In this document: positions 1 through 6,510 of the stretch, one piece after another | Layout of the letters: each line of letters begins with the position of its first letter | Position numbering within the stretch: position 1 is the stretch's first letter | Origin: Acidobacteria bacterium UBA823 | Lineage (GTDB): Bacteria > Acidobacteriota > Vicinamibacteria > Vicinamibacterales > UBA823 | Reading direction: 5' to 3' | NCBI GenBank assembly: GCA_002296225.1 | Contig: DBHR01000110.1 | Span: 719 to 8,319, forward strand | Length of the DNA stretch: 7,601 bases | Notes under the pieces: model-generated | Databases searched by the model: none | What the model was told of the DNA's origin: nothing | What the model saw: only the letters and a program-made list of their open reading frames with translations | Position numbers and translations under genes: made by a program

Positions 1-620
1 ACAATATAGGTTGCCGCAACGTCGAGTGGAACGCCGAAGATTCCCTCGAGTGTCATATACAGGGTGCCAACCAACCGGTCGAACGGATATCCCCGATGGG
101 CAAAGAGGCCTAGGCCGAAGAGGCCGAGCAGCGGGCCGAGATAGCTGTAGACGAGAAACCCGATCGCCGTGACCGGAAGGATCCATCCGACGGTTCGCCG
201 AGTCGCTTCGAGCACTAAAGCGATCGTGACGGCCCCCAGTGCGACGTCTATCGTGTTCGGCGTAGCGGCGCGGTAGACGAACTGCTCGAAGTTGACGATG
301 GGCCAACCCAGCGCGATGATGCCGGCGCCGATGAGCATCCAGTCGCCCGTAGTGACCCGAGTAATCGATATTCGCGCGCGCGGGTAAAGCAAAAAGGTGA
401 GTGAGAGCGTCATGAGCAGGAACGTAACGCGATAAATCTGCGGCTGAATGATCCCGATCACCCAGTACAGCGCGTAGGCTGAGAGCCCGGCGGCTAGGAC
501 CGTGGACAGACGTGCGGGGACGCCCTGCAACGTGCGTGTTGACGCCCCTAATTCCAGGTCATTAGGTTCGGTGACGACGGGTTTGTGCGGTGTAGGTTTC
601 AGGGTGAGACGCCCACTCAG
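1..620 (-). CDS. TRAP transporter fused permease subunit (4TM/12TM type), N-terminal part, runs off left edge
   Basis: This is the membrane component of a tripartite ATP-independent (TRAP) transporter of the TAXI class, in which the small and large membrane subunits are fused into one inner-membrane protein that moves substrate with an ion gradient. My translation of the minus strand gives about 206 residues with no stop down to the edge. Hydrophobic segments lie near residues 39-58, 65-80, 94-110, 122-139 and 143-165. The family-typical stretch LVLEATRRTVGW (135-146) and the later RGYPFDRLVGTLY and LEGIFGVPLDVAATY stretches match fused TRAP permeases. The TAXI receptor lies immediately upstream in the same direction, the usual receptor-permease order. 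The start is uncertain: no ATG or GTG lies in frame near the N-terminus. A CTG at 620-618, overlapping the receptor stop, is the start used here; later CTG or TTG codons are alternatives. Most of the protein, usually over 600 residues, lies outside the window. Confidence 0.86.
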   Translation of the reverse strand, partial: MSGRLTLKPTPHKPVVTEPNDLELGASTRTLQGVPARLSTVLAAGLSAYALYWVIGIIQPQIYRVTFLLMTLSLTFLLYPRARISITRVTTGDWMLIGAGIIALGWPIVNFEQFVYRAATPNTIDVALGAVTIALVLEATRRTVGWILPVTAIGFLVYSYLGPLLGLFGLGLFAHRGYPFDRLVGTLYMTLEGIFGVPLDVAATYI

Positions 621-1648
621 GGTTCGTCGGTATTGGTCCAGACGTTCCGCTCTTCGTAGTAGCGGATGGCGCCCTCGTGAAACACCGTGGGTGAGCCGAT
701 CACAGCGGTATCGAGAGTCAGGTTTTCTGCTTCCGCGTGGATTGCAACTAATTCCGCTTGACGCTCAAAGAGCACGCGGGTGATGTCGTAGGCCAAGTCG
801 GCGGGCATCAATTCGTGGACGGTGAGGACGTTGGCGACACCGACCGCTGGCACGTCCGCTTCGAGATCTGGATAGGTGGACCGGGACAGAACGACCTCGT
901 GATACACCGTGTCGCCGTACCGAGCCTGTAGCGCTGGCAGGACGTCGTCGCTGGGCACTAGGCGGAGCGTTATACCTGGTGTTGTCGCCAGATCGAGGAT
1001 GGCACCCGTCGGGAGTCCGCCGCTCCAAAAGAAAGCGTCGATCTTGCCATCCTTGATCGCATTGACGGACTGTGATGCACCGAGGCTTTGCCGCCTCACG
1101 TCAGTGTTAGGGTCGATGCCAGCCGCTGCGAGCACGCGGAACGCGATGATCTCGGTGCCGCTGCCGGGCGCGCCAGTGGACACGACGCGACCGCTCAGGT
1201 CACCGATCGTCCTGATGCCACTATCAGCCACCGTCACGATATGGGTGTAGTTCGAATACAGAACGGCGAGCGCTCGTGCCGGTACGCGACCGAAGTCGGC
1301 GAATACGCCTTTACCAGCCACGGCATCGCCCAGAGAGTCGGCGAGCGCGAACACAATGTCGGCGTCGCGCTCACTCAGGAACTTGAGGTTGTCCACCGTG
1401 CCCGCGGTTACCTCTGCAGTCGCCTCAATGTTGTCGAGGTGACTGCTGAGCACCTTGGCGATGCCGCCCCCATATGGGTAGTAGACGCCGCCAGTGCCGC
1501 CCGTTGCCACCGAGAGCCAGGTTGTTTTACTAGCCTGTTGAGCCAATTCCTGAGGGTTGCAGCCCACTGTGGCGAGCGCGGTGATGATGGCTGCGCACAG
1601 GTTTCTTCGCACTCCACGGGCGCGTCGCCGCTCAACGAGTTCGCTCAC
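617..1648 (-). CDS. TAXI-family TRAP transporter solute-binding protein
   Basis: This is the extracytoplasmic substrate receptor of a TAXI-type TRAP transporter; it captures a small organic solute, often a dicarboxylate or amino acid in known members, and delivers it to the fused permease encoded next. The 343-residue product is of normal family length. It has a basic N-terminus, a hydrophobic stretch (residues 17-29) and a Cys at position 30 in an A-T-V-G-C context, which could be a non-ideal lipobox or part of an ordinary signal peptide. The hallmark GGTGGVYYPYGGGIAKVL lies around 50-67, followed by TAEVTAGTVDNL, VSTGAPGSGTE and KIDAFFWSGGLPTGAI, all diagnostic of the family. The start is GTG (1648-1646); an upstream in-frame ATG at 1666 is followed at once by a TAG, so it cannot be used. 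The Shine-Dalgarno sequence is weak. The substrate cannot be told from sequence. Confidence 0.94.
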   Translation of the reverse strand: MSELVERRRARGVRRNLCAAIITALATVGCNPQELAQQASKTTWLSVATGGTGGVYYPYGGGIAKVLSSHLDNIEATAEVTAGTVDNLKFLSERDADIVFALADSLGDAVAGKGVFADFGRVPARALAVLYSNYTHIVTVADSGIRTIGDLSGRVVSTGAPGSGTEIIAFRVLAAAGIDPNTDVRRQSLGASQSVNAIKDGKIDAFFWSGGLPTGAILDLATTPGITLRLVPSDDVLPALQARYGDTVYHEVVLSRSTYPDLEADVPAVGVANVLTVHELMPADLAYDITRVLFERQAELVAIHAEAENLTLDTAVIGSPTVFHEGAIRYYEERNVWTNTDEP

Positions 1649-1697
1649 GATGGTCTCATTCTACATGCTGTCTGTCGCGTGACTCCCCCCACGTGCC

Positions 1698-1722
1698 AAC
1701 CAGGCATCCTATACTGCTGGTT
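1698..1722. repeat. Inverted repeat flanking a -10-like box (candidate operator)
   Basis: AACCAG (1698-1703) and CTGGTT (1717-1722) form a perfect 6-bp inverted repeat with a 13-bp spacer that contains TATACT. It sits in the divergent gap between the TAXI-TRAP genes and the GH109 gene, so it could be a dyad bound by a regulator. A 6-bp repeat can also arise by chance. Confidence 0.3.
1710..1715 (+). promoter_or_regulatory. Candidate -10 box for the GH109 gene
   Basis: TATACT matches the sigma-70 -10 consensus at 5 of 6 positions and would give a leader of about 75 nt before the chosen start of the GH109 gene. No convincing -35 hexamer is seen 16-18 nt upstream, so this is only suggestive. 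Confidence 0.3.
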
Positions 1723-1798
1723 CTGCGGCTGAGGTAGCATGGTCCCGAGGCCGTCGCGGCGCGGCGTCAAGTGGCTGGCGAGCTCGGGAGGAAGAATG

Positions 1799-3148
1799 AT
1801 GACGCCTAAGTTTGATCGTCGTACATTCGTGAAGCTTGGCACGGCAGGACTCGGCACTGTCGTTGGCGCAGCGGGTCCATCGACGGCCCAACCGCAGCAA
1901 CTGGCGCCTGCACCTGCGGCCTTATTAGCGGCTCCGCCGATCGAAGAGGTTCGAATTGGCTTTGTCGGCGTTGGCCTACAAGGCTCCTCGCATTGCCGGA
2001 ACTTGCTCCGGATCGAGGGTGTCCGACTTGTGGCGATATGCGACATCGTCGAGGCGAAAGTTTCGCGTGTGCAGGAGTGGGCCGTGCAAGCCGACCAGCC
2101 GCGTCCACGCGGGTACGTACGCGGCGAACGGGACTTCGAGCGGATGTGCCAGGACGAGGACCTGGATTTGGTCTTCACGGCAACGCCGTGGCGTTGGCAC
2201 GTCCCGGTGTGTGTTGCTGCCATGACAAATGGTAAGCATGCCGCTACCGAGGTGCCAGCCGCCGTGACGATTGACGAGTGCTGGCAGCTCGTCGAAACAG
2301 CCGAGCGCACTCGTAAACACTGCGTGATGATGGAGAACGTGAACTACGGACGCGTTGAGATGATGGTCTTCAACATGGTGCGCCAAGGCGTGTTGGGGGA
2401 GATCATGCACGGCGAGTGTGGCTATTTACATGACCTTCGTGAAGTGAAGTTCGGGAACGCGCACGAGGGGCTCTGGCGGCGCACGCATTCGGTGTCCCGG
2501 AATGGAAACCTCTACCCGACGCACGGACTCGGTCCGGTCGCCAATTGCATGGACATCAACCGCGGCGACCGGTTTGAGTACCTCGTCTCAATGAGCAGTA
2601 ATTCTCGTGGGCTCCAGCAATACGCCGAGGCCCACCTGCCGTTCGATGCACCGCAGCGGCACGAGCGATACGCGCTCGGTGACGTGAACGTGAGCCTAAT
2701 TCACACGGTCAACGGCCGAACCATTTTTCTCAGCCATGACACCAACCTGCCTCGGCCCTACAGCCGGATTAACCTTGTGCAGGGCACTAGAGGGCTCTTC
2801 CAAGGCTATCCGGACCGAGTCTACGTTGAGGGTCGAAGCGCGGAGCACCAGTGGGATACGGCTGACACGTACTACGCTGAATATGAGCATCCGCTCTGGC
2901 GGGATATCGGCGACCGCTCCCGGGGCGCCGGTCACGGCGGAATGGACTTCCTAGAGGACTACCGGCTGGTCAAGTGTCTGCGCGAGGGTCTGCCGACAGA
3001 CATGAACGTCTACGATGCGGCTGCACTGAGCGCGGTCTCCGAACTGTCCGAACTCTCGGTGGCCGATGGGAGTCGCCCTCAGACGTTTCCAGACTTTACC
3101 CGCGGGCAGTGGCAGACCTATCCAGCGATTGGCATCGTTCGTGCGTGA
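1799..3148 (+). CDS. Tat-exported GH109-type Gfo/Idh/MocA protein (alpha-N-acetylgalactosaminidase-like)
   Basis: This is a Gfo/Idh/MocA-fold protein of the GH109 group, whose characterised members hydrolyse alpha-N-acetylgalactosaminides using a tightly bound NAD+ in a transient redox mechanism. Counting from the ATG at 1799 (449 residues), a twin-arginine signal has R7-R8 in D-R-R-T-F-V-K, a hydrophobic stretch and a likely cut after STA (residue 30). The NAD-binding G-x-G-x-x-G-type region is GFVGVGLQG (54-62). GH109-typical stretches follow: TPWRWHVP, EVPAAVT with E151, VNY with Y183, NLYPTHGLGPV with Y239 and H242, RPYSRI with Y321, GHGGMDF and PDFTRG. From memory these residues align with the catalytic and cofactor residues of the characterised enzyme. 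GGGAGGAA at 1786-1793 favours ATG 1799 (7 nt) or 1796 (4 nt). An ATG at 1739 with a weaker GAGG is possible but adds 20 unconserved residues. Tat export fits a protein that must fold around NAD before export. The actual substrate is unproven. Confidence 0.92.
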   Translation: MTPKFDRRTFVKLGTAGLGTVVGAAGPSTAQPQQLAPAPAALLAAPPIEEVRIGFVGVGLQGSSHCRNLLRIEGVRLVAICDIVEAKVSRVQEWAVQADQPRPRGYVRGERDFERMCQDEDLDLVFTATPWRWHVPVCVAAMTNGKHAATEVPAAVTIDECWQLVETAERTRKHCVMMENVNYGRVEMMVFNMVRQGVLGEIMHGECGYLHDLREVKFGNAHEGLWRRTHSVSRNGNLYPTHGLGPVANCMDINRGDRFEYLVSMSSNSRGLQQYAEAHLPFDAPQRHERYALGDVNVSLIHTVNGRTIFLSHDTNLPRPYSRINLVQGTRGLFQGYPDRVYVEGRSAEHQWDTADTYYAEYEHPLWRDIGDRSRGAGHGGMDFLEDYRLVKCLREGLPTDMNVYDAAALSAVSELSELSVADGSRPQTFPDFTRGQWQTYPAIGIVRA

Positions 3149-3156
3149 TCTCGAGT

Positions 3157-3182
3157 GGAGGTGTCAATGAAACAGCACCTCC
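3157..3182 (+). repeat. Hairpin pairing a Shine-Dalgarno-like GGAGGTG with CACCTCC
   Basis: GGAGGTG (3157-3163) and CACCTCC (3176-3182) form a perfect 7-bp stem with a 12-nt loop just after the GH109 stop. No T-tract follows on either strand, so it is not a classic intrinsic terminator. It may be a weak terminator or mRNA-end structure for the GH109 transcript. Its left arm is also an SD placed 5 nt before an ATG inside the loop. Confidence 0.4.
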
Positions 3183-3226
3183 GCGCGACACGCTGTCTGG
3201 CTTCGAGCGGCCAACCGTCGTCGTAG
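3167..3226 (+). CDS. Possible 19-residue small ORF after the GH109 gene
   Basis: An ATG at 3167 is preceded at 5 nt by GGAGG and opens a 19-codon frame ending in TAG (3224-3226). The product begins MKQHLRATRC and matches no family I recognise. The SD-ATG pair is better than chance would usually supply, but the ORF is very short and lies in a convergent gap. It may be a small peptide, the remnant of a lost gene, or coincidence. Its SD and codons 4-6 pair in the hairpin described at 3157-3182, which would tend to hide the ribosome site. Confidence 0.2.
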   Translation: MKQHLRATRCLASSGQPSS

Positions 3227-3261
3227 GCTTGTGGATACGGTAACGGTGTGGGAGCAATCGA

Positions 3262-3291
3262 CCGATCCAGCGGTTAACGTGCTTGGATCGG
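3262..3291 (-). terminator. Inverted repeat over the S9 peptidase stop codon (weak terminator candidate)
   Basis: CCGATCCA (3262-3269) and TGGATCGG (3284-3291) form a perfect 8-bp stem with a 14-nt loop that includes the TAA stop of the minus-strand peptidase gene (3276-3274). It lies between convergent genes, where a terminator is expected, but there is no T-run after it on either strand, so an intrinsic terminator is not established. Confidence 0.3.
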
Positions 3292-5397
3292 CTTTGCCGC
3301 GGTCGTGTCGTCAATCAGCCAATGGACGAACCAACTGCGGAGTCGCTCCAGCCGGTCTACTAGCAACCAGGGTTCGCCGGTTCTAGACAGGCCGTGAGAC
3401 GAACGGGGGTAACGTATCATCTCCACCGGGACCTGACGCTTCTTGAGTGCTATGAACCACTGCTCGCCGTCGGCGATGGGCGTTCGATAATCGTTCTCGG
3501 AGTGGATAATGAGTGTCGGTGCGGTCACGTTTTCGACATACGAGATGGGTGACAGTCGGCGGTAGAGTTCACGCTGCTCCCACGGAGCGCCCAAGAATTC
3601 ATGTTCGGTCAGGCCCTGCGCGTCCGAGGCACCGTACCAGCTTTCCCAGTTCGTGATCGACCGGCTGGTCACTGCCGCCGCGAACCGGTCAGTCGTGGCC
3701 GTGAGCCAGTTCGTCATGAACCCTCCGTAGCTGCCGCCCGAGACGCCGATCCGATCCGGGTCGATTCTGGGATATTTCACCAGCGCGGCATCCACACCGC
3801 GGAGGTAGTCCTCCGAATCGACTTCGCCCCACGCGCCACGGGTCGCGTAGGTGAAGGTGTGGCCGTAGCCGGTCGACCCGCGCGGATTCGTGTAGAGCAC
3901 GAAGAACCCGGCGCTCGACAAGGTATGGAAAGTGCGAAAAAATGTGTCGCCGTACGCGCCATGCGGTCCCCCGTGAATTTTTAGCACCATCGGGTACTCC
4001 ATACCTGGCTGGTAACCAACTGGCTTGATGACCCAGCCCTCGATTTCGCTGCCATCTTCGACGAGCCAAGAGAGCCGTTCGGCCGGCATCAACTCGATGT
4101 CGGCAAGCCAAGCGTCGTTGAACGACGTGACCTTCTGTTCAGCCGTGCCATCACCGCGTGCGACAAAGACCTCAGTGGGTGAGTCCGCATCGGTTACGGT
4201 ATAGGCCATCACTTGGCCGTCATCGCTGGTCGACACGCCCTGTAGGCGACGGGCGCCATTCGTGACTTGGCGGATCAGTCCGGCCTGTGTGGGCACTTCG
4301 AAGAGATGCGCTGACCCTCCCGTGGCGGCCGAGAACCGAACCGTCTCCTCAGGTGTCCAGGACGGTGCGCCCGGTGTTAGATTCCACTCGTTGGTCAGCG
4401 TTCTCGGGGCGCCGCTAAATCGTCCCCGGGCATCGAGGCGGACGATCTTTAGGTTAGTCTCCTCCCCCCGTGCGGGAGTCGCTAGATAGGCGAGAAAGGT
4501 CCCGTTGTTCGAGATAGCGACGGACCGTTCTGCTCCGGGATTCGATGTCAGGCGACGTGGTTCGCCGTCTTCGCGGGCAACCAGGTAGATATCGGTCGTC
4601 AGGTCTCGGCTGTATTCGTCATCTTCGAACTCGTCGCCGGTGAAGTACAGACTCGATCCGTCGCGTGACCAGACGATACCACCCACATTGAAATCGAGTG
4701 CCGTTAACTGGATGGCCTTGCCGCCTGTGGCCGCGACGACGAAGAGCTGAGATTTTTCGTTGACCGACGGATGGGGTTGCAACTGAAGCCGCCCGTCGCG
4801 CTTGTAGCGCATAGAGGTGACGACCCGTCCGTCGAATCTTTCTGCATCCAGGGTTTGCGTGATCGCGTCTGGGGCGATCCAGCCCCGCCGCGTTTCTGGA
4901 TCGTCCGTGCTTTCCAGGTCCGCTGTTTCAGGTGCCTTTGTATAGGCAATCCATTCGCCGTCTGGCGACCAGACAGGTGCGCTATCGACACCGTTGATGT
5001 GATAGACCTCACCACCTGGCGCAGTCACTCTGGCGAACCAGGTGGTGTTGGTATCTTCACCGCGCTGTGACTGTAATGACAACATGCGACCGTCTGGTGA
5101 CCATCTCGGGTCTGACGACTCCTCGGTCGGATCCGTGAAACGGAACGGCTCACCATCTGGCCCGCCGCCGCGTAACCGCTGCATCCAAATCTCACGATGG
5201 CGCTGATTGTCGTCCTCGACGATGATCGTGACCGTGAAGGCCACGAGATCACCGGCGGGCGAGATCGCAGTCTGGCTGACGTTGACTTCCCGGTAGTAGT
5301 CCTCGGGCTGCAGGCCTCTACGCTGGGCGTGAGCATTATGTGTCCACGCTGCTAGGGCCCACAGGCCGACGAAAATTGTGATCCATGTGCGGCGCAT
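3274..5397 (-). CDS. Secreted S9 family peptidase (prolyl oligopeptidase / acylaminoacyl-peptidase-like)
   Basis: This is a serine peptidase of clan SC, family S9, most like the S9C acylaminoacyl-peptidase group; it would cleave short peptides, probably in the periplasm. The 707-residue length is normal. Residues 1-24 are a Sec signal peptide ending in AHA before Q25. An N-terminal beta-propeller follows, with TolB/PD40-type W-S-x-D-G blades at 99-103, 143-147 and 243-247. The C-terminal alpha/beta-hydrolase domain starts near 440 and has HGGP (475-478), the nucleophile motif GGSYGG with Ser556, the acid Asp636 in HSENDYRTP and His668 in RSSHG, so the triad is complete. The ATG at 5397-5395 has a GGAGG 6 nt upstream. 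It is transcribed away from the nitrilase gene and towards the GH109 gene and appears to be a single-gene unit. The precise cleavage preference cannot be read from sequence. Confidence 0.96.
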   Translation of the reverse strand: MRRTWITIFVGLWALAAWTHNAHAQRRGLQPEDYYREVNVSQTAISPAGDLVAFTVTIIVEDDNQRHREIWMQRLRGGGPDGEPFRFTDPTEESSDPRWSPDGRMLSLQSQRGEDTNTTWFARVTAPGGEVYHINGVDSAPVWSPDGEWIAYTKAPETADLESTDDPETRRGWIAPDAITQTLDAERFDGRVVTSMRYKRDGRLQLQPHPSVNEKSQLFVVAATGGKAIQLTALDFNVGGIVWSRDGSSLYFTGDEFEDDEYSRDLTTDIYLVAREDGEPRRLTSNPGAERSVAISNNGTFLAYLATPARGEETNLKIVRLDARGRFSGAPRTLTNEWNLTPGAPSWTPEETVRFSAATGGSAHLFEVPTQAGLIRQVTNGARRLQGVSTSDDGQVMAYTVTDADSPTEVFVARGDGTAEQKVTSFNDAWLADIELMPAERLSWLVEDGSEIEGWVIKPVGYQPGMEYPMVLKIHGGPHGAYGDTFFRTFHTLSSAGFFVLYTNPRGSTGYGHTFTYATRGAWGEVDSEDYLRGVDAALVKYPRIDPDRIGVSGGSYGGFMTNWLTATTDRFAAAVTSRSITNWESWYGASDAQGLTEHEFLGAPWEQRELYRRLSPISYVENVTAPTLIIHSENDYRTPIADGEQWFIALKKRQVPVEMIRYPRSSHGLSRTGEPWLLVDRLERLRSWFVHWLIDDTTAAKPIQAR

Positions 5398-5538
5398 GGG
5401 GTTCCTCCGAGGGACAGTGTTCGATCACCTAAATCAGGTTGAGCGAGTCTAGCATGCTGACTCAGGCAAGCGACCGCTGACGTACAATGCGAATATCGTT
5501 CTTATAGAGTTGTTAAGCAGACGCTGCGAGGTGTTGCC
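5398..5538. other. Divergent intergenic region between S9 peptidase and nitrilase genes
   Basis: This 141-bp gap must hold promoters for both flanking genes. It contains the minus-strand SD of the peptidase (GGAGG read from 5408 to 5404), the plus-strand SD of the nitrilase (GAGG, 5528-5531), a small ACCT-aaatc-AGGT dyad at 5427-5439 and the palindrome AGCATGCT at 5451-5458. No clear peptidase promoter was recognised. Confidence 0.5.
5483..5488 (+). promoter_or_regulatory. Candidate -10 box for the nitrilase gene
   Basis: TACAAT matches the -10 consensus at 5 of 6 positions and lies about 50 nt before the nitrilase start. No good -35 hexamer is seen at the right distance. A second AT-rich box, TTATAG, lies at 5502-5507. 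Confidence 0.25.
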
Positions 5539-6504
5539 ATGTCCCGTGTCGCTGTCGTGCAAGCCGCACCCATCGTGTTCGATCGTGAGCGGACCCTTGA
5601 GGTCGTTGCTGACTGGACGGCTCAGGCCGCAGCCGATGGTGCACAGCTCGTGTTGTTTCCCGAGGCTTTCGTTTCTGGATATCCCAAAGGACTCGATTTC
5701 GGTGCCAGAGTTGGAATGCGGACGGCAGCCGGCCGTGACGACTATTTGCGTTATTGGAACAGCGCGGTGGATGTGCCGGGACCCGCAGTCGACCGGATTT
5801 GCGCGATCGCCAAACACCACCGGATGCACTTGGTCATCGGTGTCATCGAGCGTGCGGCTGGCACGATGTACTGCACGGTTCTGTTCTTCGATTCGGATGG
5901 GCAGTTGCTGGGAAAGCACCGGAAGTTGATGCCTACCGGGGGCGAGCGTCTGGTATGGGGCTTTGGTGACGGGTCAACGATGCCGGTGTTCGAGACAGCG
6001 CTAGGCCGACTCGGCGCGGTCATCTGTTGGGAGAACTACATGCCCGCCATGCGGCTCTACATGTACTCCAAGGGGATTCAAATCTACTGTGCGCCAACCG
6101 CCGACGACCGTGAGACCTGGGTGTCGAGTATGCGTCACATCGCGATGGAGGGCCGATGTTTTGTTCTGTCGGCCAACCAATACACGAAGCGCAAAGATTT
6201 TCCAGACGATTACAATACCGTGCAGGGGAACGACCCGGAGACCGTCGTCTCGCGCGGTGGCAGTTGTATCGTCGACCCGTTTGGACAATTACTGGCTGGA
6301 CCACAGTATGAGGGGGCGTGTTTGCTCACTGCCGATTTAGATGCCGCCGACCTTACCCGCGGTAAGTACGACTTCGACGTCGTGGGACACTACGCACGTC
6401 CCGATGTGTTCCGGTTGGAAGTCAACGAGCGGTCGACCTCGGCCGTGGTGGTGAGCGAGGAGGGACTATCGGACGACGAACGGGTAGACGAGGATTCGGA
6501 TTGA
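5539..6504 (+). CDS. Nitrilase (branch 1 carbon-nitrogen hydrolase)
   Basis: This is a nitrilase-superfamily enzyme, most like true nitrilases that hydrolyse an organic nitrile to the carboxylic acid and ammonia through a cysteine thioester. It is 321 residues, without a signal peptide, so cytoplasmic. The catalytic triad is complete: Glu42 in LFPEAF, Lys129 in HRKLMPT and Cys163 in VICWENYMP. The second conserved Glu (E136) lies in GGERLVWGFGDGS, a signature of branch-1 nitrilases rather than amidases, and VVGHYARPDVFRL (281-293) is the usual nitrilase C-terminal region. After it the protein ends in an acidic, probably disordered tail (about 306-321). ATG 5539 has GAGG 7 nt upstream. The gene diverges from the peptidase gene and converges with the selenoprotein gene, only 6 bp between stops. 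Whether it prefers aliphatic, aryl or arylaceto nitriles, or cyanide, cannot be said. Confidence 0.95.
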   Translation: MSRVAVVQAAPIVFDRERTLEVVADWTAQAAADGAQLVLFPEAFVSGYPKGLDFGARVGMRTAAGRDDYLRYWNSAVDVPGPAVDRICAIAKHHRMHLVIGVIERAAGTMYCTVLFFDSDGQLLGKHRKLMPTGGERLVWGFGDGSTMPVFETALGRLGAVICWENYMPAMRLYMYSKGIQIYCAPTADDRETWVSSMRHIAMEGRCFVLSANQYTKRKDFPDDYNTVQGNDPETVVSRGGSCIVDPFGQLLAGPQYEGACLLTADLDAADLTRGKYDFDVVGHYARPDVFRLEVNERSTSAVVVSEEGLSDDERVDEDSD

Positions 6505-6510
6505 CTCGGG

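Noticed and set aside
1088..1732. 214-codon open frame on the plus strand opposite the TAXI receptor gene
   Set aside because: It is antisense to a clear family member, and its translation shows no recognisable domain.
1739..1798. Upstream ATG at 1739 as the start of the GH109 protein
   Set aside because: It has a GAGG 4 nt upstream, but it would put 20 unconserved residues before the Tat motif. GGGAGGAA before 1796/1799 is the stronger ribosome site. It is kept only as an alternative.
1645..2310. 221-codon open frame on the minus strand opposite the GH109 gene
   Set aside because: It overlaps well-conserved GH109 coding sequence, has low-complexity Ser/Thr/Arg-rich content and no family resemblance. 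Long antisense frames are common in GC-rich genes.
2974..3243. 89-codon plus-strand frame crossing the GH109 stop
   Set aside because: It is mostly a shifted frame of the GH109 3' end, with no SD and no recognisable protein.
3262..3291. Strong intrinsic terminator between the convergent genes
   Set aside because: The stem is good but no T-run follows on either strand, so it is listed only as a weak candidate.
5449..5919. 156-codon open frame on the minus strand opposite the nitrilase start
   Set aside because: It crosses the divergent promoter gap and the conserved nitrilase N-terminus and has no domain signal.
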